From assembly GCA_014529385.2 (NCBI GenBank), contig CM043958.1, forward strand, positions 151,698,793-151,762,792: DNA of 64,000 nt, given 5' to 3'. Shown here in pieces: positions 1 to 10,399 of the stretch; within the stretch, counting starts at the first letter, position 1, and each line of letters starts with the position of its first letter. A program made the translations under genes and the position numbers. Under the pieces are notes generated by a model. The model made no database searches. It was given only the letters and a program-made list of their open reading frames with translations, and was not told the DNA's origin. The DNA comes from Adiantum capillus-veneris (lineage: Eukaryota > Streptophyta > Polypodiopsida > Polypodiales > Pteridaceae).

Positions 1-640
1 TCTAGCTAAAAGTTAAAGGAGAAATTCACTAAATCATGTTAGATAATTACATGCTATTTATCAGAGTTATATTACATGATAAAAAAAGTTGTGATAATTA
101 TCTTAAGGCTAAAAAATTAATATAGATATTTATCTACGTCAAATTATACTAGTTCTAACAGAAAATTAAAGGGAGAAATGAGTAAATCATGTTAGGTGAT
201 TACATACTATTTATCAAAGTTTGATGACATGATAAAAAACCTTGATAATTATCTTAAGGCTAGAAAACTAATATAGATAGTTATCTAAGTCAAATTATAC
301 TAATTCTAGCTAAAAATTAAAGGGAAAAATTAGTAAATCATGTTAGATAATTACATGCTATTTATTAGAGTTAGATTACATGATAAAAAAACCATGATAA
401 CTATCTTAAGGTGAGAAAATCAATATACCTATTTATCTAAGTCAAATTATATTAATTCTATATTAAAATTAAAAGGGGATATTAGTAAATCATGTTAAAT
501 AATTAGGTGCTATTTATCAAAGTTATTTTGCATGATAAAGAAGCCATGATAATGATCTTAAGGTTAGAAAAGTAATATAGCTATTTACCTAATTCAAATT
601 GGACTAATTCTAGCTAGAAATTAAAGAAAGAAATTAAATA
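1..640. repeat. AT-rich tandem array, about 152 bp period
   Basis: The block AAATCATGTT recurs at 31, 184, 335 and 487, giving spacings of 153, 151 and 152. Sequence around each block is conserved (an ATGCTATTTATC-like stretch, then a CATGATAAAAA-like stretch). A fifth unit after about 600 is badly decayed. The array runs off the left edge, so its full length is unknown. It has no coding capacity. It behaves like satellite DNA or tandem units inside a repeat. Confidence 0.8.
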
Positions 641-1090
641 ATTAAGCTAGAAAATTAAAAGATAATTACTAGAGATCACAAATATCATTATCTACTTGTG
701 ATAATTATATCATAGTTAATTAGTCTATTTAGGAAATTATAATTGATCAAAAGTCCTATTTTTAGCTAAAGATCAATCAAAATAAATATACTTTGCAGTC
801 AAACAATAATATAAAGTTGAGAAAATAAAATCTTTAAGAGAAACTTAATAAAATAAATATTAAACTCATATTAAGCAGATTTCAAACTTAAAATTCGATG
901 AGGAGAACTTAGAAAACCCTTAGGAAAGCTTTGGAAAAAGTTATACCTATATAGGTAAATAAGAAATTACTAGGTCAAGAATTTACCAATTAAAACTACA
1001 AATTTAACCTTGATTGGGTTAAGATTGAATACAAAGGTTAAGTCTAGCTTTTGATAATTTAATGATTAGTTATCCTTTTTTAAAAGGATA
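641..1090. other. AT-rich non-coding stretch
   Basis: No open frame, RNA gene or recognisable repeat is seen here. Composition is strongly A+T and continues the style of the preceding array. Confidence 0.5.
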
Positions 1091-1097
1091 AGAAGTT

Positions 1098-1166
1098 ATG
1101 GCACCCAAAAGGACTCGAGCAAATCCTACATCCGATGATGAGGACGGAGCTCCCAAAACGAACTAG
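1098..1166 (+). pseudogene. Possible decayed start of a retrotransposon gag
   Basis: An ATG opens a 22-codon frame beginning MAPKRTRANPTSDDEDGA that ends in TAG. A basic start followed by a Ser/Asp/Glu patch is common at the N terminus of plant gypsy gag proteins. Shifting frame after the stop gives another RTRA-type stretch, as if one duplicated N-terminal segment had a frameshift. The match is compositional only and nothing downstream confirms it; it could be chance. Confidence 0.2.
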
Positions 1167-2362
1167 AGCGTCGCACGACGACGAAGCCGGGCCTAGTAGT
1201 AGGCCCACTAACTAGAGCATTCAGGCCCCGACGCTACAACAAATGCCTGACCAGTCCCATGTGGGTCTTTGTTATAATTCAGTTTAGATAATTCAAGTTT
1301 TTCTTTAAATATTTAACATTGCATACGGAGTAAGGAATTAGGAAATGTAAAACTAGCAAAAAGCGGAAGACATCTTCCAAGAAACTAACGTGCATTTGTT
1401 TATAAAATTAGGAAAGAATTGTTTGGGTTAAAACTAGTTGAATTAGGACACCTCCGACTCCTTGGTATATTTTGATGAATAATGGTGGCTTTCTAGCCAT
1501 CACACGGATAAGTCGGTTACCCCGTGTCAAGTCTTGATGTTTCTATATAAGTTAGGATATCGTTTTTATCCTGGGGGAGCCACCCAGTTGTATGGGCAAC
1601 TGGTTTGGTGTATGGACACCCCAAACCTTAGGTGGGGGTTTATCCATCCCGGATTGTGAACAGGACTGGGTGCCGTTTTTCACCCTTAGGTGGTCTTGAG
1701 ATAAGAAGAGAACTGGTCATGGTTATTATGGACAATTGATTGACAGTACCCTGTCTTAGGTTTAAAGATGTATGTTTGCTAAAAGAATTCTCTTCAATGT
1801 TGTCTTTAATATTTGATTGAAGGAATCACTATGGCGGGAAGTTAAAAGAAACCATTATTTTAAATGTTAAAACAATGTGATAATAATTAGAAAACAAAAG
1901 AATCATGTGTGATTGCGGGGTGGTAAGTGGGGATTGACTAAGGTTGTCAATCATGGATGGGTAGACCTGATGAGTCAGGTAACTATCCATCCCTGCGCAC
2001 TGAAAACGTTTAGAAAACTTCTTCACTTGGAAGAGGAGTCCACCAGTGGTTGTGCCCTCACATCTGTTAGGGGGAAAAAAGCGTTGATTGAGGATACCTT
2101 AGCCCAACTTGTGGAAGTTATAGGGCCGAAATAGTTTTTGGACTTTTAATATGTTGTCCCGTTTTCGCTGCGAGACAGGACTAGGTCTTCTTCTAGGGCT
2201 ATAGACCCAAGCCATTGTCAATGGTAAAGGTCTATTCCTTGGATTTTTCTTGCTTAGAGACTCTGATTTTTATTAAGCCTAGAGACCTGTCACGGACCCT
2301 CCGAAGTTTTAATGTGCTTAAAACAATTTTTGGCTATGGCTGAAAATGTCTAGAAATGTACT
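1167..2362. other. Unassigned stretch, possibly LTR-like
   Basis: No convincing gene. Short frames around 1913-2134 match nothing I recognise. Pieces rich in TGGACACCCC and TTAGGTGGGGG could come from a decayed LTR, but no duplicate copy, TG...CA ends, PBS or polypurine tract is visible, so this stays unassigned. The copia integrase starts abruptly at about 2363, which marks a truncation boundary. Confidence 0.3.
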
Positions 2363-2720
2363 ATGGGTACCCTCCGTTCCGATCAAGGGGGGGAGTATAT
2401 GTCTCATGAATTTAATGCATTTTTGGCTAGTCATGGGATAAAACACCAATGTACATTGCCTTATACGCCTCAGCAAAATGGTGTTGTTGAGAGGAAAAAT
2501 AGGTCACTTACAGAAATGACACGATGTATGATCAAAAGTCAAGCTTTGACGCATTCTTTTTGGCTTGAGGCCATCACGTGTGTCATTTATGTACTAAACA
2601 GGTATCCTACAAAAGCTTTGCAGTCTATTACTCCATATGAAGCATGTTATGATAGAAAGCCTTCTATTGAGCACATGCGTGTTTTTGGATGTTTGGCATA
2701 TGCTTTGGTGCCACAAACAC
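2363..2720 (+). pseudogene. Copia integrase catalytic core, 3' part
   Basis: The frame shows LRSDQGGEY (second catalytic Asp), then TPQQNGVVERKNRSL (catalytic Glu), then the copia-typical tail HMRVFGCLAY. These belong to the rve integrase core, which inserts retrotransposon cDNA into chromosomes. The zinc-binding domain and first catalytic Asp lie upstream in family members and are absent here. Near 2690-2730 the frame shifts into the next segment (KLDDKVVECTFVDYS). The protein cannot be functional. Confidence 0.88.
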
Positions 2721-3366
2721 AACACAAAAATTGGATGATAAGGTTGTCGAATGTACTTTTGTTGATTATAGTGTTGAAAGCAAAGGTTATAAGTTGTATC
2801 ATCCGCAAACAAAGCGTGGTTCACAGGATGTTATGTTTGTGGAAGGTTTTGTTCAGCCCTTGCAGTCATGTACTAGAGACAGTAATGTCAGGTCACATGA
2901 CATTTATGACACTTTGTTGCCTCTTTTCAGTGGTGAAAGTTTGAACGTAAATTCCAATGAGGCAAATGTACAACCTATGGGGGTTTTGGAAAATTTTACA
3001 GATCAACCTATTTATGTAGATGTACATGATGTACCTGATGAGGAAAGGGCTGAAAATGAGCAGGCTAGAGGTATGCCAAAATGGCTAGTTCATACATTGC
3101 GTGATAGTAAATTGGATGCACCTTTATCTAGTCGTACTTGTTCAGGTTCTCACAATGTATCTTATGCATCATATTGTTATGCTTTGGCTATGTCTAGCTT
3201 ACATGATGTTGAGGAGCCTCTGTCTTTTAATGAATCAAAGAATTCAAAAAATTGGATGGCTGCCATGCAAGCAGAATATGATGCACTTATAGAAAATTAC
3301 ACATGGACTTTATGTGATTTTCCTCTTGGCAAAAGACCATTGGTACGAAGTGGGTTTACAAGTTGA
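2721..3366 (+). pseudogene. Copia integrase-RT linker and start of RT
   Basis: This frame begins with the end of the integrase region (VDYSVESKGYKLYHPQTK), crosses an acidic, low-conservation linker, and enters RT at [19 protein letters not shown], the usual W..AM..E..AL..N.TW opening of plant copia RT. The frame is lost near 3310-3366 and picked up by an overlapping frame from 3314. Family context (between integrase and RT) makes the call firm; the linker alone would not be recognisable. Confidence 0.8.
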
Positions 3367-4026
3367 CACGCAAGATAACGGTGAGATTGATCGCTATAAG
3401 GCTCGACTTGTTGCAAAGGGTTATGCACAACAAAAAGGCATAGATTATGAAAAGACTTTTGCTCCCACTTGTCGTATGAGTACTATGCGTTTTCTATGTG
3501 CATTGGCAACTCATTTTTGTTGGGATGTACATTAGTCAAACATTGTTACTGCTTTCTTGAATGGTGACATATTTGAGGAAGCTTCTGTAACACAACCTCG
3601 CGGTTTTGTCGAGAAAGGACAAGAGGATAAAGTTTGCAAATGTAACAAAGCTTTGTATTGGGTTGAAGCAATCTCCTCGTGCTTGGTATGAGAAGGCTGA
3701 CGTCAACTCATTTGGTCAAACAAGGCTTTCACAACAGTCCAACTGTAAAGCGTGAGGGTGATGTACTTCTCATTGTAGTTCTTTATGTAGATAATTTGCT
3801 AATCACTAGACCAAATGAGAGACATATTGCTCGATTTAAGGCTGATTTGAATGCTACTTTCAAGATAAAAGATTTGGGGGTATTGCATTATTACTTGGGT
3901 ATACAATTTAAGCAGTGTGATGGTGGTATTTCCTTGTGTCAGAAAAGCTACATAGAAACATTGCTATGTAAGTTTGGATTTGAGGATTGAAAACCTATTG
4001 CCACTCCCATGGAAACAGGTTTGAAA
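3314..4026 (+). pseudogene. Copia reverse transcriptase (interrupted)
   Basis: Motifs in order are [22 protein letters not shown], then after a TAG the TAFLNGD and QPRGFVEKGQ segment, then LYVDNLLITR at about 3781-3810 and LGVLHYYLGIQF. The catalytic box is normally YVDD; here the second Asp is Asn. A TGA follows GFED at 3990, and after METG the coding sequence is split by the inverted-repeat transposon at 4027. RT would copy element RNA into cDNA inside virus-like particles; this copy is dead. Confidence 0.88.
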
Positions 4027-4786
4027 CCCGGGGGATTCACTCTATATACAAAATGGACGCCACCTGTGACGAGCAGACAACTTTGATAAAACTCCTATAT
4101 ACGACTCATATTAGGGAATACGAACCCCCCTTTCTATGCTTATACGACAATCAATGTAGAAAACTATCATACCCCTATCTTACATATAAAATTTAGGTCT
4201 CACATGATCTAAATGAGTAAAACTAGTCAAAGAGTGTGTAGCATAGAGTTGGCACTGTACTAAGGAACCACTTCTGTTGATAACTAAATGTACCATCAAT
4301 GTGTCTTAGTTTGAGTTTCAAACTATGTACGTGTTCAGCCTGCACTCTAGCTACTCGTCCAATTTTGACCCATCTAAATTACTCAAAAAACATGGTTATA
4401 CAGTTGTGTTAGTTTCTTTGTGTAAATTTGCATTTATACAAACTCTTTACAGATTTCATCCCTCAACAAATGAACTATAATCACAAAACAAGCAGTTGAT
4501 ACAAAGTAGTGTTAGTTCTTGCATGTATCTTTGTAGCTATTGACTCACAAGTTCAAGGGCGGACTCTTTTGGGAAGCAATAATTTTGAAACACAGAAACT
4601 TCCTCTCATTTTCACTTTTTTCACTTCTCCCCCCCATAAATATGATACCCCCTCCTTTATTTTTAAGCTTGGGAGATAAATTATTGGGGGCCTGCCTCTA
4701 ACTTATACGCTTATGTAACTTGTAAAAAGACCCCCCTCCCCTACACTTACATGGTGTGGTAAGTTTTCCATGGTGAATCCCCCGGG
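4027..4786. mobile_element. Non-autonomous inverted-repeat DNA transposon, 760 bp
   Basis: The left end CCCGGGGGATTCAC (4027-4040) and right end GTGAATCCCCCGGG (4773-4786) are perfect 14 bp inverted repeats. GTTTGAAA flanks both sides (4019-4026 and 4787-4794), an 8 bp target duplication; 9 bp is possible if one terminal G is counted differently. Removing the insert and one duplication rejoins the copia RT frame, so it is a clean insertion. The interior is non-coding with runs of G and C near the ends. An 8 bp duplication fits hAT-like transposition, but the ends are not typical hAT, so the superfamily is open. Confidence 0.85.
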
Positions 4787-4794
4787 GTTTGAAA

Positions 4795-5506
4795 TTGAGT
4801 CTTCATGATACTGGTGATCTTGCAGATGTCACTTTTTACCAAACTGTTGTTGGATGCCTCATTTATGTATGCAACAAGAGGCCGAATATTCAATTTGCAG
4901 TCTCACAGGTCAGCAGATTTATGCATAGCCCGGGTCTAAGCATTGGCAAGCTGTCAAGAGGATTTTTCGCTACTACTGAGTGCCACTTTACATCTTGCCT
5001 TGTTTTATCCCAAGGGGGGATGATTGCCGCTAGACTTACATGCATTTTTGAACTCAGATTGGGCTGGTTGTTTTGACACGCGAGTGTCCACAAGTGGTTT
5101 CTATTTCATGCTTGGTAGTTCATGTATATCATGGTTGAGCAAGAATCATGTATATCATGTATGAACACTTCTAGTTATGAGTCTGAGTATAGGATAGTCT
5201 TCACAGTTACGGTTGAGTGTGTATGGCTCAGACGCCTTATGGCTAATTTGGGTGTTGGATAGGACACTGCCAACACTATTTGCACTGGAAATTAGATCGC
5301 ATTGGCACTTGTCGAGAACCCAGTTTTTCATGCTCGCACAAATCACATTGAGGTGCATTACCAGTGAGAGGCTCTCAGTAGGAGAGATCAGCTTGGTTTA
5401 TGTGCCAACACAGGACAACCTTGCAGATCTTTTCACAAAGGCATTGTCTCGTGAGAAGTTTGAAGCTTTCCACAAATCTTTGGGCTTACTTCCCTTTGTG
5501 GACTGA
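4795..5506 (+). pseudogene. Copia RT C terminus and RNase H
   Basis: After the inserted transposon, copia coding resumes: DVTFYQTVVGCLIYV, RPNIQFAVSQVSRFMHSP (the conserved RPDI.FAV..VSRFM box), then RNase H ending VPTQDNLADLFTKALSREKF and a stop at 5506. Frameshifts and lost sequence lie between about 4940 and 5330. RNase H degrades the RNA template during cDNA synthesis. The DLFTKAL ending is diagnostic of copia RNase H and positions the 3' end of the pol gene. Confidence 0.85.
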
Positions 5507-5570
5507 TCATGTCCTCAGGGTATGGTACTTCCCTTTACTTATGTGCCAGCTCTCGTTCATCGCATCACTC

Positions 5571-5581
5571 CAGGAGGGATT
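5571..5581 (+). other. Polypurine-tract candidate of copia 1
   Basis: CAGGAGGGATT lies about 65 bp after the pol stop and directly before TGTTACC, the expected place of the plus-strand primer next to a 3' LTR. Confidence 0.5.
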
Positions 5582-5810
5582 TGTTACCATACACATGTGA
5601 TAGTGACGTGTGTGAACACACTTGGGACCACTGGGGCATTTTTTCCCTCACTAGGATTTTTTCCCCCCATGCATTGTATATATGCCCATCATTCTAGGGC
5701 TATCTATCTTTCCATTGCACACTAAGTAATACACTCTATGTTGTGTGCCTTGAGCTTCCTTTGTCTTCACCAAGCTATGTGTGTGTTTTCTTGCAACCCT
5801 AATTCCAACA
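5582..5810 (+). repeat. Candidate 3' LTR of copia 1, about 229 bp
   Basis: It begins TGTTACC and ends TTCCAACA, matching TG...CA and the TGTTR/YAACA inverted ends of plant LTRs. It contains a pyrimidine-rich ATTTTTTCCC...GGATTTTTTCCCCCC segment, a pattern often seen in the transcribed part of plant copia LTRs. No partner LTR is in the window, so the boundaries rest on position alone. Confidence 0.5.
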
Positions 5811-6128
5811 TAAATCTATTAACAATAGCCACATCAATCAACAACACATCTTGATCATGGCGCCAACCTGTGGAGCATCACCCTTCTAAAAAAATTACAT
5901 GTTGTAGACAACAAGTCAGCAAGCAAGCAACAATCCTACCTCACAAAATGAGAGAGAAAACAAGATTCAAGGCTAAGTGAGGGGAAATCACCCTCACCTT
6001 TGTTAAAATAGCAGAAGGTACTGCCCATCACCATCTACACCACTCAAAGCTTTTAAGCTAGGGATCCAAAGGAAACTTGTAGATGCAAAATCTAGAAGGT
6101 GAAACACTACAGCCCAACCAGTTTACTG

Positions 6129-6130
<2 letters not shown>

Positions 6131-6206
<76 letters not shown>
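6131..6206. repeat. (GA)n microsatellite
   Basis: Uninterrupted GA dinucleotides, about 38 units. Confidence 0.97.
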
Positions 6207-6209
<3 letters not shown>

Positions 6210-7599
6210 CATAGCCCACGCTGAGGCTAGAGAAGGAGAGAGAGGGCTATTTTTTATTTTTCAAAGAAGATTGTCAGCATGATCAAAATAGGACTGGCAG
6301 ACCCCTCTATTTGGAGGCGTGCAAAAAATAAGTGCCAAATCCAGGTGGTCTTTAATAATGTGTATTGCATAGAGTTAGATAGGAGAAGGGCCACACCTTA
6401 CAGAATCTAGGAAGGGGACAAGGTCAATAAGCAGTGTAATCCACTTATACCCCAACAAGGGTGAGGTCCCACCTGAAGTAATGTAGTTGAACAAGTAGTT
6501 ATAGGGAATATGTTATGCTAGAAGGGAAAGGATTTATAAGTCATATTTAAAGGCATTTAGAGAGTATAAGGAGGAGGTCTAAGAATATGTAAAATAACTC
6601 AAGGGGAGTATCATCTATTCAGGGAGAGAAAGAAAGAGAAAGAGATACATATTAATATATGATTAGGGGATATGCTCTACCGAGATTACTATCATAAAGG
6701 TATTAGCCCCTACAAGAAGTGATACTCCTAATGAGTGTTTGCTAAAATAAATGTTAGTGCAACAGGTATTAGCTTGTTTATATCATATAAAGGGTATATG
6801 AGTAATGGGGGACAAAATTATGCAAGTAAGCCACTGATAGAGTGACCTGTGTGAGTGTGTGTGTGTGTGAGCGCGTGCGCACGCATGCCCACCCAAACCC
6901 AAGAGGCACCATACTCAATGAGTTAGTAGTAGGCATGTAACAAAAGGGTGAGAGGTTAGATTGAATCTATTTGGGATAAGTGATCTTCTCATTTTTTGCT
7001 TCCTATCTAAAAAAGGCCTAGTTCTGGGAGGAGGGGGTTTATGTATCGGGTGGTCCATTAAATATTGCTATATATTTTCCATAATCTTTGTATGTTTCAA
7101 AGGGTCATAGATAAGCCTCATTTGAGCAGTCACCTTTGTCTTTAATTTGGACCTACAAAATCAATTAGTACAAGGGTAAGTAATATTGGACTAACTTGCA
7201 ACCTTAAGATAGGCAAAGACTAAAGAGTATGATAGTCGTGAGCAATCCCACCAACAGTCTATGATGGACCGCCTAACACTAGTCAACCTAAACAAAAATT
7301 ATAGATAGTGGACCCGTCAAAGCACTATAGAGATCAAATTATATCTAAATCCAACAACCTGATCACCCAGAAAACTAGGAAAACCTTGTGTTTAGGGCAT
7401 CGGCGTGTGTGTTTCTGTTTGAAACTAATACTTATACACAAAAGAACTTAATAGTTCAAAAGACAACTGGCTTTAGACTAAGTACAATAATTATTACAAA
7501 AAGGTCTTAATCTTTGATTCATTTTTGTACATTCAAGTAAGAATGAAATATCATTTTAGTGTTTTTGTACAAGAGATAAACCAAAAGAGTTTTTTTCTT

Positions 7600-7785
7600 T
7601 TAAAGTATAGGAGGTAGGTTCTTTAGTGAATAGCAAAGTCAAAAAGTTCCTAAGTAAAGATAGAATTCTCACCTACATCCATATAAACAAGACAACATAT
7701 TTGTTATCCTTGAATATGTATTGCAGGTGTCAAAAAACCTATCAATTGTTATCCATGTCTTACTTAAAAAACTTTTTAACTTAAA
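7600..7785. repeat. Diverged copy of the Penelope-associated repeat
   Basis: The stretch around 7670-7770 (CATCCATATAAACAAGACAA, then TTGTTATCC, ATGTATTGCAGGT and TTGTTATCCATGTC) parallels 42376-42466 and 48736-48830 in the same order and spacing with substitutions. It is therefore an older dispersed member of the repeat that flanks the Penelope-like element, or another insertion of that element's terminal repeat. Confidence 0.6.
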
Positions 7786-7886
7786 CTAACCATCCTAGAA
7801 GTAACAAGTAGTGCTAAAGATTAAAAAAAGTTGTAAAAAGTGATTGGCTTGAGACTTTAAAAGCTATGTCTCTTTTTTTTTAAAAA

Positions 7887-7914
7887 GATCAAAAGGCCAT
7901 TACCCCTTTTGATC
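7887..7914. repeat. Hairpin (inverted repeat) 1
   Basis: GATCAAAAGG is followed eight bases later by CCCCTTTTGATC, giving a stem of about ten pairs. A related hairpin sits 146 bp downstream. Confidence 0.7.
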
Positions 7915-8032
7915 CAAAATGTGAAAAAAGTTTTATTTGAATTCTTTTGTTCATTATTAGAGTCACATGTGTAAAGTATCCTTAGAAAACATTTTAACTT
8001 TTCTTTTGTATTTTATAATACTTTTAAATTGT

Positions 8033-8064
8033 GATCAAAAGGTGATGCATCACCCCTTCTGATC
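8033..8064. repeat. Hairpin (inverted repeat) 2
   Basis: GATCAAAA and TTCTGATC flank the perfect palindrome GGTGATGCATCACC. It shares outer arms with the hairpin at 7887-7914 but has a different centre. Confidence 0.7.
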
Positions 8065-8382
8065 CAAATTTTTTTTCTCCCCCCTTTTATTTGTAAACTA
8101 AATGAAGCTTCTTTGCCATACCATTTCAACTTTCAATCCAAGGTGTAAAAAATAAGAAAGGAATAGATCCCTTATTTTCTCTTTTTCTAGTGATTTGTAC
8201 ACTTCATCTGTACCTTTGATCGAGGCAACTGTGGCATTTTCACTTACCTATCGCAAAAAGGTTGCCTGATCGTTGATCCTCGGCTTTGAATATTGCAATG
8301 AGGCATTTGCTATGTCTAGCTGTACTTAAATCTTCTGAACTGACAGAGTTGTAGTTAAGAGTTTGTTAGTAACCTGTGTTAG

Positions 8383-10380
8383 CTATTCATCTTTGGTTTT
8401 GCAGGCATCTGTTAACTTCATGAGAAGTTTACCTAACTCTTCCATTTCCTTTTGTTGTTTTTCTCGGGCTAGTTGGTGTTGTTTAGCTTTAGCTTTCAAT
8501 TCTCGGACTTGTTTTTGCAGATCAGTGATGACATTTAATCTGTTCTCTAGCTCTCCTTGAAGAGATTCGATCACCGTCTCCAATTCTCTAGCCTTGGTGT
8601 TGCGGCTAAGTGTTGGTGCTGATCTCATTTTTTCTGTCATCTCCTGCATCTGCTTTGCATATTCATTAACTTGGAGAATTACCTCATCATTGGTCTGCCA
8701 ATCTTCGGTTTTTGTGAGCTGTCTAGATGATTCAGTAGTCCTTTTGTGTGGTTGGTTGCAATGACAGCAGTGGTTCTACCTCTGTTTGAGACTGTGTGGT
8801 TTCTTTTGTTGCCTTCTCTCCTTAAGGCTTCATGGATGCCTCGGCCGTTTCTTGCTGAGTGGTGGTATGTGGGGTTGCCTCAGTCTCTTGTACCTTTGGT
8901 TTTTCAGAACTTGTTGCGCCCTTTGGTTTAGGACTTGATTCTCTTTGCAGCCCTGGTTCTTTTGCTTTGGCGTGCTCCGGAGTAGTTGTTGTCTGTTGTG
9001 CAGATTCTGCTGCTTCTTTCTGTTCAAGCTCTTTTTCTTTAGTTTGCTCACCCTTGGTGGACCTAGCTGTTGGAAATGGTGGAGGGCTTGGCATGGGGTG
9101 GTCGTGTTGTTTTGTAGCAGGTGAAAATGGTAGGGGAGACATATCACTTTGTTCATGCTGGGTCTCTCCTTGTGCGGTTGCTTCTTCTACTTGTTTTTCT
9201 TGCTCGGATGAATCTTCTCTAGCTTTTCTTTCTGCTTCTTGATATTCTTTTAGCTTTAATGCCTCCGCTTCTGGTACATTCTTTCCAAAAAGTCCTTTGG
9301 ATCTTCTGCTTCTCTCCATGCAGGGTGCTTTGTTATCGGTCCTTTTACTTCTATACGTACCCACTTTGGAGGGTCCCTGCCTCGATCTTGGTGGCTTCAT
9401 TCATAAGAGTACTTCTCTCTCTCAAACCTTGCCTTCTTCTATCGAGGATCCTCTTGATGTGCTACCACTATTGTTCTTTTCATCTCTGCAATGCGGGCAG
9501 GCTCTTCTTTCCTCATTGTCTGAGCTTTTGCTGTTATGCCCTTCTGGAGAGCTCTCGGTAGATTCTTCATCAGATTTGTAAGTTCTTTTGGTGGACCTTG
9601 TGGCTCGAGGGGATGGCTAGGCAGACACGATCCATGTGTTCTAATCTGGGGCACGTGGCAAATTGTATACCATGCCGATGGCATGGTAGGCTATTCTTGT
9701 GAGTACCTCACATGCTCCCAGATATGTTATCTTACCCTCTTTCTTTGTACCCTTCAGTGTGGACATAACATACTGTGCGTGGTTGATGGGTTGCCTGGTT
9801 GTCAACTTTAACACTTGTGTAAATGTAGTCGCAACTGCATGATTGGGTGTTGTGTATCTCGACGGTCTCTTTGCAAGAAAGTGGAAGTGTTGATGATATA
9901 ATCTTGTTGGTTTTTCCACTTTCTTCTGGATAAGATTAGCAAAGGTCACAGCAGCGGTTTCCTTGGTGAAGGTACCTGCTGTCTTTCTATCTCTAGCTCT
10001 CATGGTCATCCCTTCTGTCAACAATTTCAGAGCTTCAGCCCTATCTCTTTTGTAATTACCACTTTGACCTTGTTCCCTTGCTGGTCAGGAATCTGGGATG
10101 TTCCATCTTCCTTGATTGTGGATAGGAGCTCATAAGCTTTCTGAAAATCTACACCACATGGCCCTTGGTCGTAGAATTCTCTAAGTCCAAGCCTTCTGTT
10201 AGATTCTTTTGTTTCACGCTTTGCTGCGACATCATAGACCTCTTTTGGTAAAAGTTGTAGTTCTACCTGATGTCCTTCTTCACTTTTGAATCTACCTGTG
10301 AAAACCGTTGTGTTATTTTCCTTAAGACGTTCTTTCAACAAATAGGTTGCTTTGGCTATCTTTACTGAACTGGGGTCCAA
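8383..10380 (-). pseudogene. Decayed retroelement ORF with coiled coil (env-position-like)
   Basis: Read right to left, frames join as follows: 10380-10027 (starts MDPSSVKIAKATYLLKERLK), 10024-9641 (contains RQPINHAQYVMSTLKG and LTRIAYHAIGMVYNLP), a frameshift, 9400-8822 (Lys/Glu/Pro/Gln-rich), then 8649-8383 with a heptad-like segment (LETVIESLQGELENRLNVI) that should form a coiled coil. The central part resembles the plant-transposon protein domain carried as an extra ORF by some Athila-type elements; that is from memory of the family's look and is tentative. At least two frameshifts break it. It lies on the strand of element A and could be A's 3' extra gene or part of a separate element. 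Confidence 0.4.
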
Positions 10381-10399
10381 CTGATACGGTGGTAGCTCT

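Larger units (their letters stand above)
2363..5810 (+). mobile_element. 5'-truncated Ty1/copia retrotransposon (copia 1)
   Basis: Order on the plus strand is integrase core, spacer, RT, RNase H, polypurine tract, short LTR; integrase before RT defines Ty1/copia. The gag, protease and integrase N terminus are missing. The coding region is broken by several frameshifts and stops and by a DNA transposon at 4027-4786. The end is LTR-like: a purine run at 5571-5581, then TGTTACC...TTCCAACA to 5810. No 5' LTR is visible. Confidence 0.88.
5811..8362. other. Gene-free region with microsatellite, hairpins and repeat remnant
   Basis: No supported gene. It contains a (GA)n run at 6131-6206, a short (GT)n/GC-alternating run near 6850-6890, a diverged copy of the 42/48 kb repeat near 7600-7785, and two hairpins at 7887-7914 and 8033-8064. 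A pyrimidine-rich run at 8069-8093 would be a polypurine tract if read on the minus strand, which is the strand of the neighbouring retroelement ORFs. Confidence 0.5.
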
